6,386 nucleotides of DNA from an uncultured Clostridia bacterium (GCA_947630315.1 CANRHA010000102.1:1-6386), one strand, 5' to 3'. Counted from the stretch's first letter, positions 1 to 5,287 are shown. The notes: a model not told the origin generated them from the letters alone. Made by a program: numbers and translations.

Positions 1-650
1 GTGAATCTTTCCGATTTTCCGTCCGCACTTTCAACCCGTTCGGGAACGATATAGCTGAGATTCGGTTTGTCTGAAAAGCGGGTTTCCCAATATGCTTTAT
101 CCCGAATATATCTTTGAGATGAGAGATATTCTGCTTCTTTTTCGGCATATTCAAGATACGACAAGACTTGCAGGTCTATATCTGAACCGCTTGATAACTG
201 CTTGTAGTACTTGATAACATCGTCGCAAAACAGGTTTAACGACCATGCGTCGGCGACAAGATGACTAAAACAAGGGAACACCCCGGTTTTACCTTCAGCC
301 GTAAAGATATAGAATCTGTAAAGCCTTTCGCCTTCTCCGAACGGCTTCCGACCCTCCGTTTTAAAGAAATTCTCCGCACTTAACATACTGTCAAAATCTA
401 TGACAGGAATTTCAATATGCTGATACTCCTCAAAACTCTGAAATACGTCTTTCCCATTTGTTAAGATTCGGGAACGAAGCCCTTCTTGACCTTTAACAAA
501 AAGGTTTATCGCCTCGGCAAGCCATTCAGTGTTAAGAAGCGCATTAAACGTGATAAACCCGCTTATATTTGCTATGCTTGCATCATATGTTTTCATTAAA
601 TTCCAGATGTTGCGTTGCTGTGTAGTCAACGGATATTCCAAATGCTTCAC
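1..650 (-). CDS. Non-ribosomal peptide synthetase, N-terminal condensation domain (partial)
   Basis: The minus-strand frame is open from position 650 to the left edge (216 codons), so the C-terminal part lies outside the window. The translation begins MKHLEYPLTTQQRNIW, the typical opening of a condensation (C) domain, and carries the C3 active-site region as FSHLVADAWS near residues 133-142. The catalytic second His and the Asp of HHxxxDG are present; the first His is Ser and the Gly is Ala. C domains form peptide bonds between carrier-bound amino acids in the cytoplasm. The start is uncertain: the frame has a TGA just upstream, leaving GTG at 650 or TTG at 641, neither with a good SD. An ATG at 660 is in another frame and stops after 25 codons. 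GC is visibly lower than in the rest of the window. Family certain; product and full length unknown. Confidence 0.88.
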   Translation of the reverse strand, partial: MKHLEYPLTTQQRNIWNLMKTYDASIANISGFITFNALLNTEWLAEAINLFVKGQEGLRSRILTNGKDVFQSFEEYQHIEIPVIDFDSMLSAENFFKTEGRKPFGEGERLYRFYIFTAEGKTGVFPCFSHLVADAWSLNLFCDDVIKYYKQLSSGSDIDLQVLSYLEYAEKEAEYLSSQRYIRDKAYWETRFSDKPNLSYIVPERVESADGKSERF

Positions 651-662
651 GTCCCGTCATAT

Positions 663-837
663 GAGTTTTTGTAAAAAAGTGTACATTTATGTAACTTTCA
701 GCTTAATCATAAACACGAATATTATACTACATAAAGTTAGAAAAATCAACTCCCCAAAAGCATTTTTCTTGACAAATCGTACAAATGAAACTTGGGATTT
801 TACTGTAACAAAAATGTACACATTGTTGTAAAAAGTC
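663..837. repeat. Imperfect 33-bp inverted repeat flanking the NRPS promoter
   Basis: Positions 663-695 and 805-837 are inverted copies of each other, matching at 26 of 33 positions, with a ten-base identical core GTGTACATTT at 679-688 (inverted as AAATGTACAC at 812-821). Each arm holds the palindrome TGTACA. The arms bracket the minus-strand promoter at 721-749. They could be paired regulator-binding sites, or the ends of a 175-bp MITE-like element. No target-site duplication is evident at the edges, so the mobile-element reading is weak. Confidence 0.5.
721..749 (-). promoter_or_regulatory. Sigma-A-type promoter of the NRPS gene
   Basis: Reading the minus strand, TTGATT (749-744) is followed after exactly 17 bases by a perfect TATAAT (726-721). 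Transcription would start near 714, giving a leader of about 65 bases before the presumed GTG start at 650. That leader contains one arm of the inverted repeat at 663-695. Confidence 0.75.
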
Positions 838-860
838 TGCTACAAAATAGCAGACTTTTT
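830..860 (-). terminator. Rho-independent terminator, probably bidirectional
   Basis: Positions 830-842 pair perfectly with 848-860 (13 bp, core AAGTCTGCTA) around a CAAAA loop. Both outer ends of the stem are A/T runs, so each strand ends in a T-rich tract. It lies 45 bases past the stop of the leftward acetyltransferase gene and upstream of the NRPS promoter, so it most likely ends the acetyltransferase transcript and insulates the NRPS unit. Confidence 0.8.
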
Positions 861-905
861 GTAAATTTATTACATACTTTATATCCTTCCCCGCTGAATT
901 TCTCC

Positions 906-1346
906 TCAAACCTCCGCTCTCATCACTATAAAATCGGGGTTCCAGCCGGCGCGGCGGATCTCCAAAAAACCGCATCGCCGGTAGATCTTTATAGCGGGAA
1001 TGTTGCTCTGGTTGACCTGGATCTCGACCGAATCTCTCAATCCGTCGGCGCGGAATTTGTTCATTATCGCCTCTACCGCCGCAAGACCCAATCCCCTCCT
1101 CTGATAATCATCGGCGATAAACAGGCCGGTAAACGAATAGGGATAGCCCTCCTCGGGGCGGTCACGGATTATCACAAGCCCGACCGGCGTATCGCCGCTG
1201 TATATCCCGTAGGCGGTGCTGTCATCGCGGTAAACATACGCCTCCGCAAGAACATATTCCGGCCTGCCGACATATTGAACGCTTTCCCTTTTAAGATTTA
1301 CGATTTCATCAAAATTTTGCGCGTCGACCGCTCTCAGTGTGACCAT
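906..1346 (-). CDS. GNAT-family N-acetyltransferase
   Basis: This 146-residue protein has the GNAT fold signature. Acetyl-CoA-binding motif A is seen as GLFIADDYQRRGLGLAA (residues 74-90, with the Q/RxxGxG loop Q82-R-R-G-L-G87). Motif B is VNQSNIPAIKIYRRCGF (residues 111-127), with the usual Asn, Tyr and GF. The N-terminal LRAVDAQNFDEIVNLK and the AYGIYSGDTPVGLV strand resemble the BltD/SpeG-like polyamine acetyltransferases, but the substrate cannot be fixed from sequence. It is expected to be cytosolic and to transfer an acetyl group from acetyl-CoA to an amine. The ATG at 1346 is preferred over an in-frame upstream start at 1382 because a strong AAGGAGG lies 8 bases before it and the promoter -10 lies at 1373-1378, so the longer form would begin upstream of the transcript. 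It is a monocistronic unit with its own promoter and terminator. Confidence 0.92.
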   Translation of the reverse strand: MVTLRAVDAQNFDEIVNLKRESVQYVGRPEYVLAEAYVYRDDSTAYGIYSGDTPVGLVIIRDRPEEGYPYSFTGLFIADDYQRRGLGLAAVEAIMNKFRADGLRDSVEIQVNQSNIPAIKIYRRCGFLEIRRAGWNPDFIVMRAEV

Positions 1347-1354
1347 AATTTTCG

Positions 1355-1361
1355 CCTCCTT
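1355..1361 (-). promoter_or_regulatory. Ribosome binding site that fixes the acetyltransferase start
   Basis: AAGGAGG on the minus strand, 8 bases before the ATG at 1346. No comparable SD precedes the in-frame ATG at 1382. Confidence 0.85.
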
Positions 1362-1372
1362 ATTATATAGAT

Positions 1373-1401
1373 ATTTTATCACGGCTCGCTGCGCCGGTCA
1401 A
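1373..1401 (-). promoter_or_regulatory. Sigma-A-type promoter of the acetyltransferase gene
   Basis: On the minus strand TTGACC (1401-1396), a 17-base spacer, and TAAAAT (1378-1373). The predicted transcript starts near 1366 with a leader of about 20 bases that contains the SD. The -35 lies next to the 7-bp array that begins at 1410. Confidence 0.75.
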
Positions 1402-1409
1402 GAACCGCG

Positions 1410-1458
1410 GACAGATGTCAGAAGACAGAAGACAGAAATCAGATATCAGACCTCAGAA
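1410..1458. repeat. Degenerate 7-bp tandem array, CAGA type
   Basis: Seven consecutive heptamers fit the pattern NNCAGAN without a gap: GACAGAT, GTCAGAA, GACAGAA, GACAGAA, ATCAGAT, ATCAGAC, CTCAGAA. The same type of array recurs at 5253-5287, with GTCAGAA-GACAGAA-ATCAGA units in common. It is non-coding and of unknown role. Confidence 0.7.
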
Positions 1459-1546
1459 GCGCTCCCTCACAAACGTGAAGTACAGCCTGCGGCCTCAGGC
1501 AGCGGAGCAAAAGATATTCATTTTTATCCCAGCTCCCGAAGCCTCA

Positions 1547-1581
1547 TCAACTAACAACTATCTACTATTCTCTAACAACTA
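1547..1581. repeat. Degenerate 7-bp tandem array, CTA type
   Basis: Five contiguous heptamers ending in CTA: TCAACTA, ACAACTA, TCTACTA, TTCTCTA, ACAACTA. It lies 88 bases after the CAGA-type array. A similar pairing (CAGA array, then a CTAA array about 100 bases later, same orientation) occurs at 5253-5418. Confidence 0.65.
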
Positions 1582-1697
1582 TCCGAAATTTCAAATAATA
1601 TGCGTGAGCAGACAGCCCCTCCTCTGTCCGTTTCGCACCACTTTTCAAAATATGTTCTTTGCGATAATTAAGCAACGTACACAACACCTTCAAACTA

Positions 1698-1726
1698 TTG
1701 ACACAGGCGGGTTTCGGTGATAATAT
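1698..1726 (+). promoter_or_regulatory. Strong sigma-A-type promoter upstream of the four-gene operon
   Basis: A perfect -35 TTGACA (1698-1703), a 17-base spacer and -10 TAATAT (1721-1726). Transcription should start near 1733, about 290 bases before the first start codon at 2026. No second promoter of comparable quality was found between 1733 and 2026. Confidence 0.78.
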
Positions 1727-1811
1727 AAAAGCATAGCAAGGCTTTATGAAATCTGTAGAGCCCGCGCTTCTAAATTAGTTTAAAATGTGTTTTTCCGTCG
1801 TTTTTTTCGTC

Positions 1812-1945
1812 GGTCGGTCATCGTGGTCAGGCTCGATCATCAACGGTCACGGTCACTCGCCGGTCGCCGTCGGTCACTCGGTTTCGCCGGTCGCCGTCAG
1901 GTCACTCGGTTTTCGCCGGTCGCCGCCGGTCGTCGCCGCTCGGTC
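1812..1945. repeat. GGTC-rich tandem repeat with 7/28-bp periodicity
   Basis: GGTC occurs 12 times in this stretch. GGTCACTCG starts at 1851, 1872 and 1900, spaced 21 and 28 bases apart. Further GGTC copies at 1816, 1928 and 1942 keep the same 7-base phase. The longest unit is about 28 bp (GGTCACTCG, a T-run, then CGCCGGTCGCCG), and the first copy lacks one heptamer. The repeat is much more GC-rich than its flanks. Confidence 0.7.
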
Positions 1946-1961
1946 ATCGAAACACATTTTG

Positions 1962-1995
1962 GCACGGGGGTCTCATTCCCCCGCGCTTTTATTTT
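1962..1995 (+). terminator. Rho-independent terminator just upstream of the operon
   Basis: CGGGGG (1965-1970) pairs with CCCCCG (1978-1983) around a seven-base loop. The stem extends by two GC pairs past one mismatch and is followed by TTTTATTTT (1987-1995). It sits between the promoter at 1698-1726 and the ATG at 2026, so it would have to be read through for the operon to be expressed from that promoter. Confidence 0.75.
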
Positions 1996-2025
1996 AGCCA
2001 ATATTTTATTCTCGGAAGTGAATTT

Positions 2026-3093
2026 ATGGAGTTCTGTCCAAAGTGCGGCAGGCGGATTTCAAGCGGTGAAATTTGCAGCTGCGGCGGCAATATCGATGAA
2101 AAATACATAAACGCCGCGGAAATCACAATCGAACCCGAAGAACCGCCCAAACCAGAAGTCGCGCAGCAGCCCGACGTTCGGGAAGAAAATAAAAAGGGCC
2201 TGTTCGGCGCGATATCCCGTCTGCGCAAATATATAAAGGATTACAGCGACTACGAGACCGACGTCAGGATAGTTCCCGACATAGTAAGGCCGAACAACAA
2301 CGAGATCCCCATAAAACAGTTCAGCCGCGTTGCGGTGCTTCGCTCGCCCCTTAAGCTTTCATGGGCGCTCGGCAAGATACAGGTCACCAACCAGCGGTTC
2401 ATTTTCCGCGCCGCCGGCCGAAGCCTTTTAAACGGCAAGACCTCCTTGCAGCAGGAATTTAGCATCGACGCGATCTCGGGCATAGACATTCAGAAGGACT
2501 ACCACATAAACATACTCAACATCGTTCTTGCGGTCGTGAGCTTTTTGGCGGGCCATTTCTTCTTCGGGATCACCCTTCATCCGTCAAACTCGGGGCCTGT
2601 GCCCTTCTCGATAGTTCCCGTCGCGCTGATATGCGCCCTGCTGCTTCTGTGGTGCTATATCGGTATCGGCAAGGGAAAGTATGTGAGTAAGATCTTCCTT
2701 TTAGGCGGGATTTTCAGCTGCATGGCGGAGCTTACCGAATACGCCGCCATTCATGGCAGAACGTTCGCCTTTATAGGCACATTCCTGCTGCTTGCCGCCT
2801 CGGTTGCCGTTTCGGCATGGGCGATAGTTAAAAAGATATTCACCCCGAACATCAGCATAACGGTAAAATCGATGGCCGGAAAAGAGGTCATCGAGATACG
2901 CAGAAGGCAGTCGGGCGGAATACTCAGCGTTGTGGGAATGCTATTCGGCGGGCGGATAAGGGATACCGACTTTACCGGCTTCGGCGAGGTTTTCCCGTCT
3001 GAGGATTCTGAGGCCGCAATACGCGAGCTCGGCGCAATTATAAACGACATTCAGAGAATGGGCGATTACGCCGTTGATAAATGGAAGGAATAG
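2026..3093 (+). CDS. Zinc-ribbon, PH-like multi-pass membrane protein (unknown function)
   Basis: This 355-residue protein has several distinct parts. An N-terminal zinc ribbon has Cys 4, 7, 17 and 19 (CPKCG then CSCGG). A Pro/Glu-rich linker covers about residues 35-55. At about 95-155 there is a region like the bacterial PH/GRAM-type fold, including KIQVTNQRFIFRA. Four hydrophobic segments lie near 163-182, 193-213, 221-238 and 246-268. The cytosolic tail ends in TGFGEVFPSEDSEAAIREL. That tail looks like the second half of the PH-like fold, so the membrane segments may be inserted into the domain. The ATG is preceded by GGAAGTG five bases upstream. It is the first gene of the operon, 12 bases before a coupling-type ATPase that lacks its own membrane segments, so it may be that enzyme's membrane anchor (inference). 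No gene name is recognised. Confidence 0.85.
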   Translation: MEFCPKCGRRISSGEICSCGGNIDEKYINAAEITIEPEEPPKPEVAQQPDVREENKKGLFGAISRLRKYIKDYSDYETDVRIVPDIVRPNNNEIPIKQFSRVAVLRSPLKLSWALGKIQVTNQRFIFRAAGRSLLNGKTSLQQEFSIDAISGIDIQKDYHINILNIVLAVVSFLAGHFFFGITLHPSNSGPVPFSIVPVALICALLLLWCYIGIGKGKYVSKIFLLGGIFSCMAELTEYAAIHGRTFAFIGTFLLLAASVAVSAWAIVKKIFTPNISITVKSMAGKEVIEIRRRQSGGILSVVGMLFGGRIRDTDFTGFGEVFPSEDSEAAIRELGAIINDIQRMGDYAVDKWKE

Positions 3094-3105
3094 CGGGGTG
3101 AAAGC

Positions 3106-4404
3106 GTGAAAAAGGTCGAGGTTTTTGAGGGCAGAAGCCTACAGGATCTGCCGGTAAATTACAGGCCGGGCGATCCTCAGTGCGCGTTTATAGGGCGCAC
3201 GCGCTCGGGCAAACAGATACAGGTTCCGCTTGATCTTGACACCTTAAGCCGCCATATAATGCTGCTCGGGGGAATAGGAACGGGAAAAACTACCGCGTTC
3301 TTTCAGATACTGAATCAGCTTCAGTACACCCTATCCGAAAAGGACGTAATGGTAATATTCGACACCAAGGGCGACTTCTACAAGGAATTTTACAGGGAGG
3401 GCGACGTTGTTATAAGCAACGATTCCCACGCCTGCGGGCCGGACGGACCCGATTACTGGAACATCTTCAACGAGATCGAGCTTGACGAGCACATGGAGGA
3501 AAACATCTCCGAAATTGCCGCGGCTGTTTTTTCGGATAAGATAGAAAACGCGAGCCAGCCGTTCTTTGCAAACGCGGCTATGGACATCTTTGCCGGAATA
3601 CTCACGCACTTCTGCCGCAATAAAGAGGAACTTTCGCCCAACAACGCCGAACTTCGCAAGCTTATGGATTTCTCAAGCCCGGAGGGCTTCAAGAAAATAC
3701 TCTCTAAACACCGCGATTTTGTCGCCGTGAACAGCTATATCAGCAAGGACGGCTCGTCTCAGACGATGGGCGTTATTTCGGAATTGCAGCAGGCTATAAG
3801 AAGACTGTTTGTGGGCAACTTCAAAAAGGCCGGCACCCTTTCGGTCAGAAACCTTGTAAGGCAAAAGGGCGGCAGAAAAATATTCATCGAGTACGATATG
3901 GGCATAGGCAGCACCCTTGCGCCGATATACACCCTGCTCTATGACCTTGCGATAAAAGAGGCGCTCTGCCGTTCAAAATCCGAGGGAAACGTCTACTTTA
4001 TCGCCGACGAGTTCAGGCTTATACCGAACCTCAGACATATAGACGACGCGGTAAACTTCGGCCGAGGAATGGGCGTAAAGTTCATGATAGGAATACAGAA
4101 CGTCGAGCAGATCTACGACGTTTACGGCGAAATGCGCGCAAGAAGCATTCTTTCGGGATTCCTGACGAGCGTATCGTTTCGAGTAAACGACGCGGCCTCG
4201 CGCGACTTCATAAAAGACCTTCATGGGGCGAACCGCAAGAAGGAGATATACATGGCCTCGAACCAAAGCAAGGGCGTGACCGAGCAGATAAGAGACTCAA
4301 ACGTTGTTGAGGATTGGGATATATCCTCACTCAGCATCGGCGAGGCGATAATAGGTCTGCCGAATATTCAGCCGTTTATCCTTAAATTCAGATACGGCAG
4401 GTAA
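3106..4404 (+). CDS. TraD/VirD4-type coupling ATPase, soluble form
   Basis: The 432-residue protein matches the ATPase core of type IV coupling proteins (TrwB/TraD AAD-bind family). Walker A is GGIGTGKTT (55-63). VMVIFDTKGDFYKEFY (81-96) is the family's strand with the DxKG motif. YWNIFNEIE (118-126) matches the family WNPFxE element. Walker B is VYFIADEFRLIP (296-307) with D301-E302, and a sensor-like segment with GIQNVEQIYDVYG follows (329-341). Such proteins form hexamers that use ATP to move DNA or protein substrates across the membrane. The usual N-terminal transmembrane helices are absent and the protein is shorter than conjugative TraD. No relaxase or T4SS gene is nearby, so a conjugation role is not supported here. 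The GTG start has GGGGTGA just upstream; an alternative GTG at 3099 stops after three codons. A HerA/FtsK-like role in defence is another possibility. Confidence 0.88.
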   Translation: MKKVEVFEGRSLQDLPVNYRPGDPQCAFIGRTRSGKQIQVPLDLDTLSRHIMLLGGIGTGKTTAFFQILNQLQYTLSEKDVMVIFDTKGDFYKEFYREGDVVISNDSHACGPDGPDYWNIFNEIELDEHMEENISEIAAAVFSDKIENASQPFFANAAMDIFAGILTHFCRNKEELSPNNAELRKLMDFSSPEGFKKILSKHRDFVAVNSYISKDGSSQTMGVISELQQAIRRLFVGNFKKAGTLSVRNLVRQKGGRKIFIEYDMGIGSTLAPIYTLLYDLAIKEALCRSKSEGNVYFIADEFRLIPNLRHIDDAVNFGRGMGVKFMIGIQNVEQIYDVYGEMRARSILSGFLTSVSFRVNDAASRDFIKDLHGANRKKEIYMASNQSKGVTEQIRDSNVVEDWDISSLSIGEAIIGLPNIQPFILKFRYGR

Positions 4405-4422
4405 AAAGGTGTGAGATAAAAG

Positions 4423-4878
4423 GTGAAAAAATTTTTAAAGATCCGGCTTCCGCTTATACTGGCAGCTGCCGTTGCTATAGGCTATTTTCTGTACATCGGC
4501 GGGCCGAAAATTATCTTCGATCAGCTTACCGCCCCCGACCCCGGCATAACAGAGGACGGCTATTATACATCGGCGGAGGACGTTGCGGAATATATCCACA
4601 CGTTCGGGAAGCTCCCGGGCAACTACATCACAAAAGACGAGGCGACGGCGCTCGGGTGGGTCAGCAACGAATATAATCTTGATAAGGTCGCGCCGGGAAA
4701 ATCCCTCGGGGGAACGTATTTCGGCAACTACGAGGGGCTGCTTCCCGAGGGCAATTATCTTGAATGCGACGTAAACTATACCGGCGGCCAGCGCAACAGC
4801 GAGCGACTGATATATTCGGACGACGGCAGGATATACTACACAAACGATCACTACAGACACTTTGAACAGCTTTACTGA
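4423..4878 (+). CDS. Barnase-family extracellular ribonuclease, membrane-anchored or secreted
   Basis: After an N-terminal basic stretch (MKKFLKIR) and a hydrophobic segment (about residues 9-25), residues 52-151 align closely with mature barnase: FGKLPGNYITKDEATALGWV, VAPGKSLGG, VNYTGGQRNSERLIYS and TNDHYRHF. The catalytic and substrate residues of barnase are all present: Lys27 as K71, Glu73 as E114, Arg83 as R124, Arg87 as R128, His102 as H143 and Tyr103 as Y144. The enzyme should cleave single-stranded RNA at guanosine. Barnase Arg59 is Tyr103 here, and the loop before the catalytic Glu is three residues shorter. The topology is N-in, with the RNase outside. No clear signal-peptidase site is seen, so it may stay tethered. 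The start is GTG with AAAGGTG 11 bases upstream. It sits 18 bases after the ATPase gene, and no barstar gene is visible. Confidence 0.93.
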   Translation: MKKFLKIRLPLILAAAVAIGYFLYIGGPKIIFDQLTAPDPGITEDGYYTSAEDVAEYIHTFGKLPGNYITKDEATALGWVSNEYNLDKVAPGKSLGGTYFGNYEGLLPEGNYLECDVNYTGGQRNSERLIYSDDGRIYYTNDHYRHFEQLY

Positions 4879-4893
4879 CGAAAGGAGCGCAAA

Positions 4894-5238
4894 ATGAACA
4901 CCGAGATCATTACAAAGGCAGCAAAGGCAAAATCAGCGGAGGAGCTTATTGAGATCGCGAAGGAAAACGACCTGGAGCTTAGCGTCAAGGAGGCAGAAAC
5001 CCTTTTTGAAAAGCTTAATCAGCCGAGCGGAGAGCTGAGCGACGTCGAGCTTGACAGCGCGGTAGGCGGCTGCGAACTGAGGGAATACTTTGCAAAGGAC
5101 ACCCGCTTTGACATCACGCATGTGATCGGCGACGGCTTAGGCGAGATCAAGGACGCGGGTCAGGAAAAGCTCGGCGATATGACCGTCGGCCTCGCAAGAT
5201 CGCTGAATAAGATCACGGGAGAGCAGAATAAAATGTGA
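4894..5238 (+). CDS. Nif11-like double-glycine leader peptide (secreted peptide or RiPP precursor candidate)
   Basis: The 114-residue product starts with a helical acidic leader (AKSAEELIEIAKENDLELS, residues 12-30; KEAETLFEKLN, 32-42). It ends in GELSDVELDSAVGG (46-59), the Nif11-type leader with a GG cleavage motif known from RiPP precursors and other peptides exported by C39-peptidase ABC transporters. Cleavage after Gly59 would release a 55-residue peptide beginning with the only Cys of the protein. That peptide is Gly-containing, amphipathic and of mixed charge, and it is not rich in Cys, Ser or Thr as a lanthipeptide core would be. No modifying enzyme or transporter gene is adjacent. 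The ATG has a strong AAAGGAG seven bases... upstream (4881-4887), suggesting high translation. It is 15 bases after the RNase gene. It could be a co-secreted factor, an immunity peptide or an unrelated bacteriocin; it shows no resemblance to barstar. Confidence 0.82.
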   Translation: MNTEIITKAAKAKSAEELIEIAKENDLELSVKEAETLFEKLNQPSGELSDVELDSAVGGCELREYFAKDTRFDITHVIGDGLGEIKDAGQEKLGDMTVGLARSLNKITGEQNKM

Positions 5239-5252
5239 CCGAAGCAACCCGT

Positions 5253-5287
5253 GTCAGAAGACAGAAATCAGAAATCAGAGGTCAGAG
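5253..5287. repeat. Degenerate 7-bp tandem array, CAGA type (second copy)
   Basis: Five contiguous heptamers: GTCAGAA, GACAGAA, ATCAGAA, ATCAGAG, GTCAGAG. It begins 14 bases after the stop of the leader-peptide gene and matches the array at 1410-1458 in sequence and phase. Confidence 0.7.

Larger units (their letters stand above)
1733..1995 (+). ncRNA. Candidate long leader RNA or independent small RNA ending at an intrinsic terminator
   Basis: The stretch is bounded by a consensus promoter and a GC-rich hairpin followed by a T-tract, which would yield an RNA of roughly 260 nt. Its centre is the GC-rich GGTC repeat. The segment at 1761-1778 is repeated with 15 of 18 identities at 1980-1997, which includes the 3' arm and T-tract of the terminator. 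I recognise no known riboswitch or RNA family. It could be a transcription-attenuating leader for the downstream operon or a free-standing repeat RNA. The boundaries are inferred only from the promoter and terminator. Confidence 0.4.
1347..2025. other. Long intergenic region: two divergent promoters, heptad repeats, leader and terminator
   Basis: No credible gene is seen in these 679 bases. Open frames here are Arg/Ser-rich, have no good SD and run through repeats. The content, left to right, is: leftward acetyltransferase promoter and SD; a 7-bp CAGA-type array (1410-1458); a small stem GCCTG/CAGGC (1485-1489 with 1496-1500); a 7-bp CTA-type array (1547-1581); an otherwise featureless stretch with a short GACAG/CTGTC stem (1611-1628); a strong rightward promoter (1698-1726); a GGTC-rich repeat (1812-1945); and a terminator (1962-1995). 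Confidence 0.75.
2026..5238 (+). other. Four-gene operon: zinc-ribbon membrane protein, coupling-type ATPase, barnase-like RNase, GG-leader peptide
   Basis: The four genes lie on one strand with gaps of 12, 18 and 15 bases, each with its own SD, and no promoter or terminator is apparent between them. This argues for one transcript and a shared function. A potassium-channel gene follows after 307 bases but has its own promoter, so it is probably not part of the unit. No barstar, relaxase, T4SS core, RiPP-modifying enzyme or peptidase-containing ABC transporter gene is present in the window. No clear intrinsic terminator was found directly after 5238. Confidence 0.7.

Noticed and set aside
770..800. 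Plus-strand promoter beginning with TTGACA at 770-775
   Set aside because: No acceptable -10 hexamer follows at 16-18 bases and there is no rightward gene for it to serve.
529..831. Open frame of 100 codons on the plus strand at the left
   Set aside because: It overlaps the antisense of the well-supported NRPS start and an A/T-rich promoter region; no SD and no recognisable domain.
792..1370. Plus-strand open frame of 192 codons opposite the acetyltransferase
   Set aside because: The minus-strand frame carries a complete GNAT signature, promoter and SD; this is its antisense shadow.
1410..1581. CRISPR array
   Set aside because: The repeats are 7 bp, contiguous and degenerate, without spacers or the 23-47 bp direct repeats of CRISPR.
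1415..1720. Small open frames through the 7-bp arrays
   Set aside because: They translate the degenerate repeats, have no SD and stop within the promoter region.
1787..2110. Arg-rich open frame of 107 codons over the GGTC repeat
   Set aside because: Its composition simply translates the repeat, it runs through the terminator into the next gene in another frame, and it has no SD.
4435..4860. Minus-strand open frame opposite the RNase gene, considered as a possible antisense immunity gene
   Set aside because: No SD, no similarity to barstar, and hydrophobic content that mirrors the coding frame; it is a shadow of the RNase gene.
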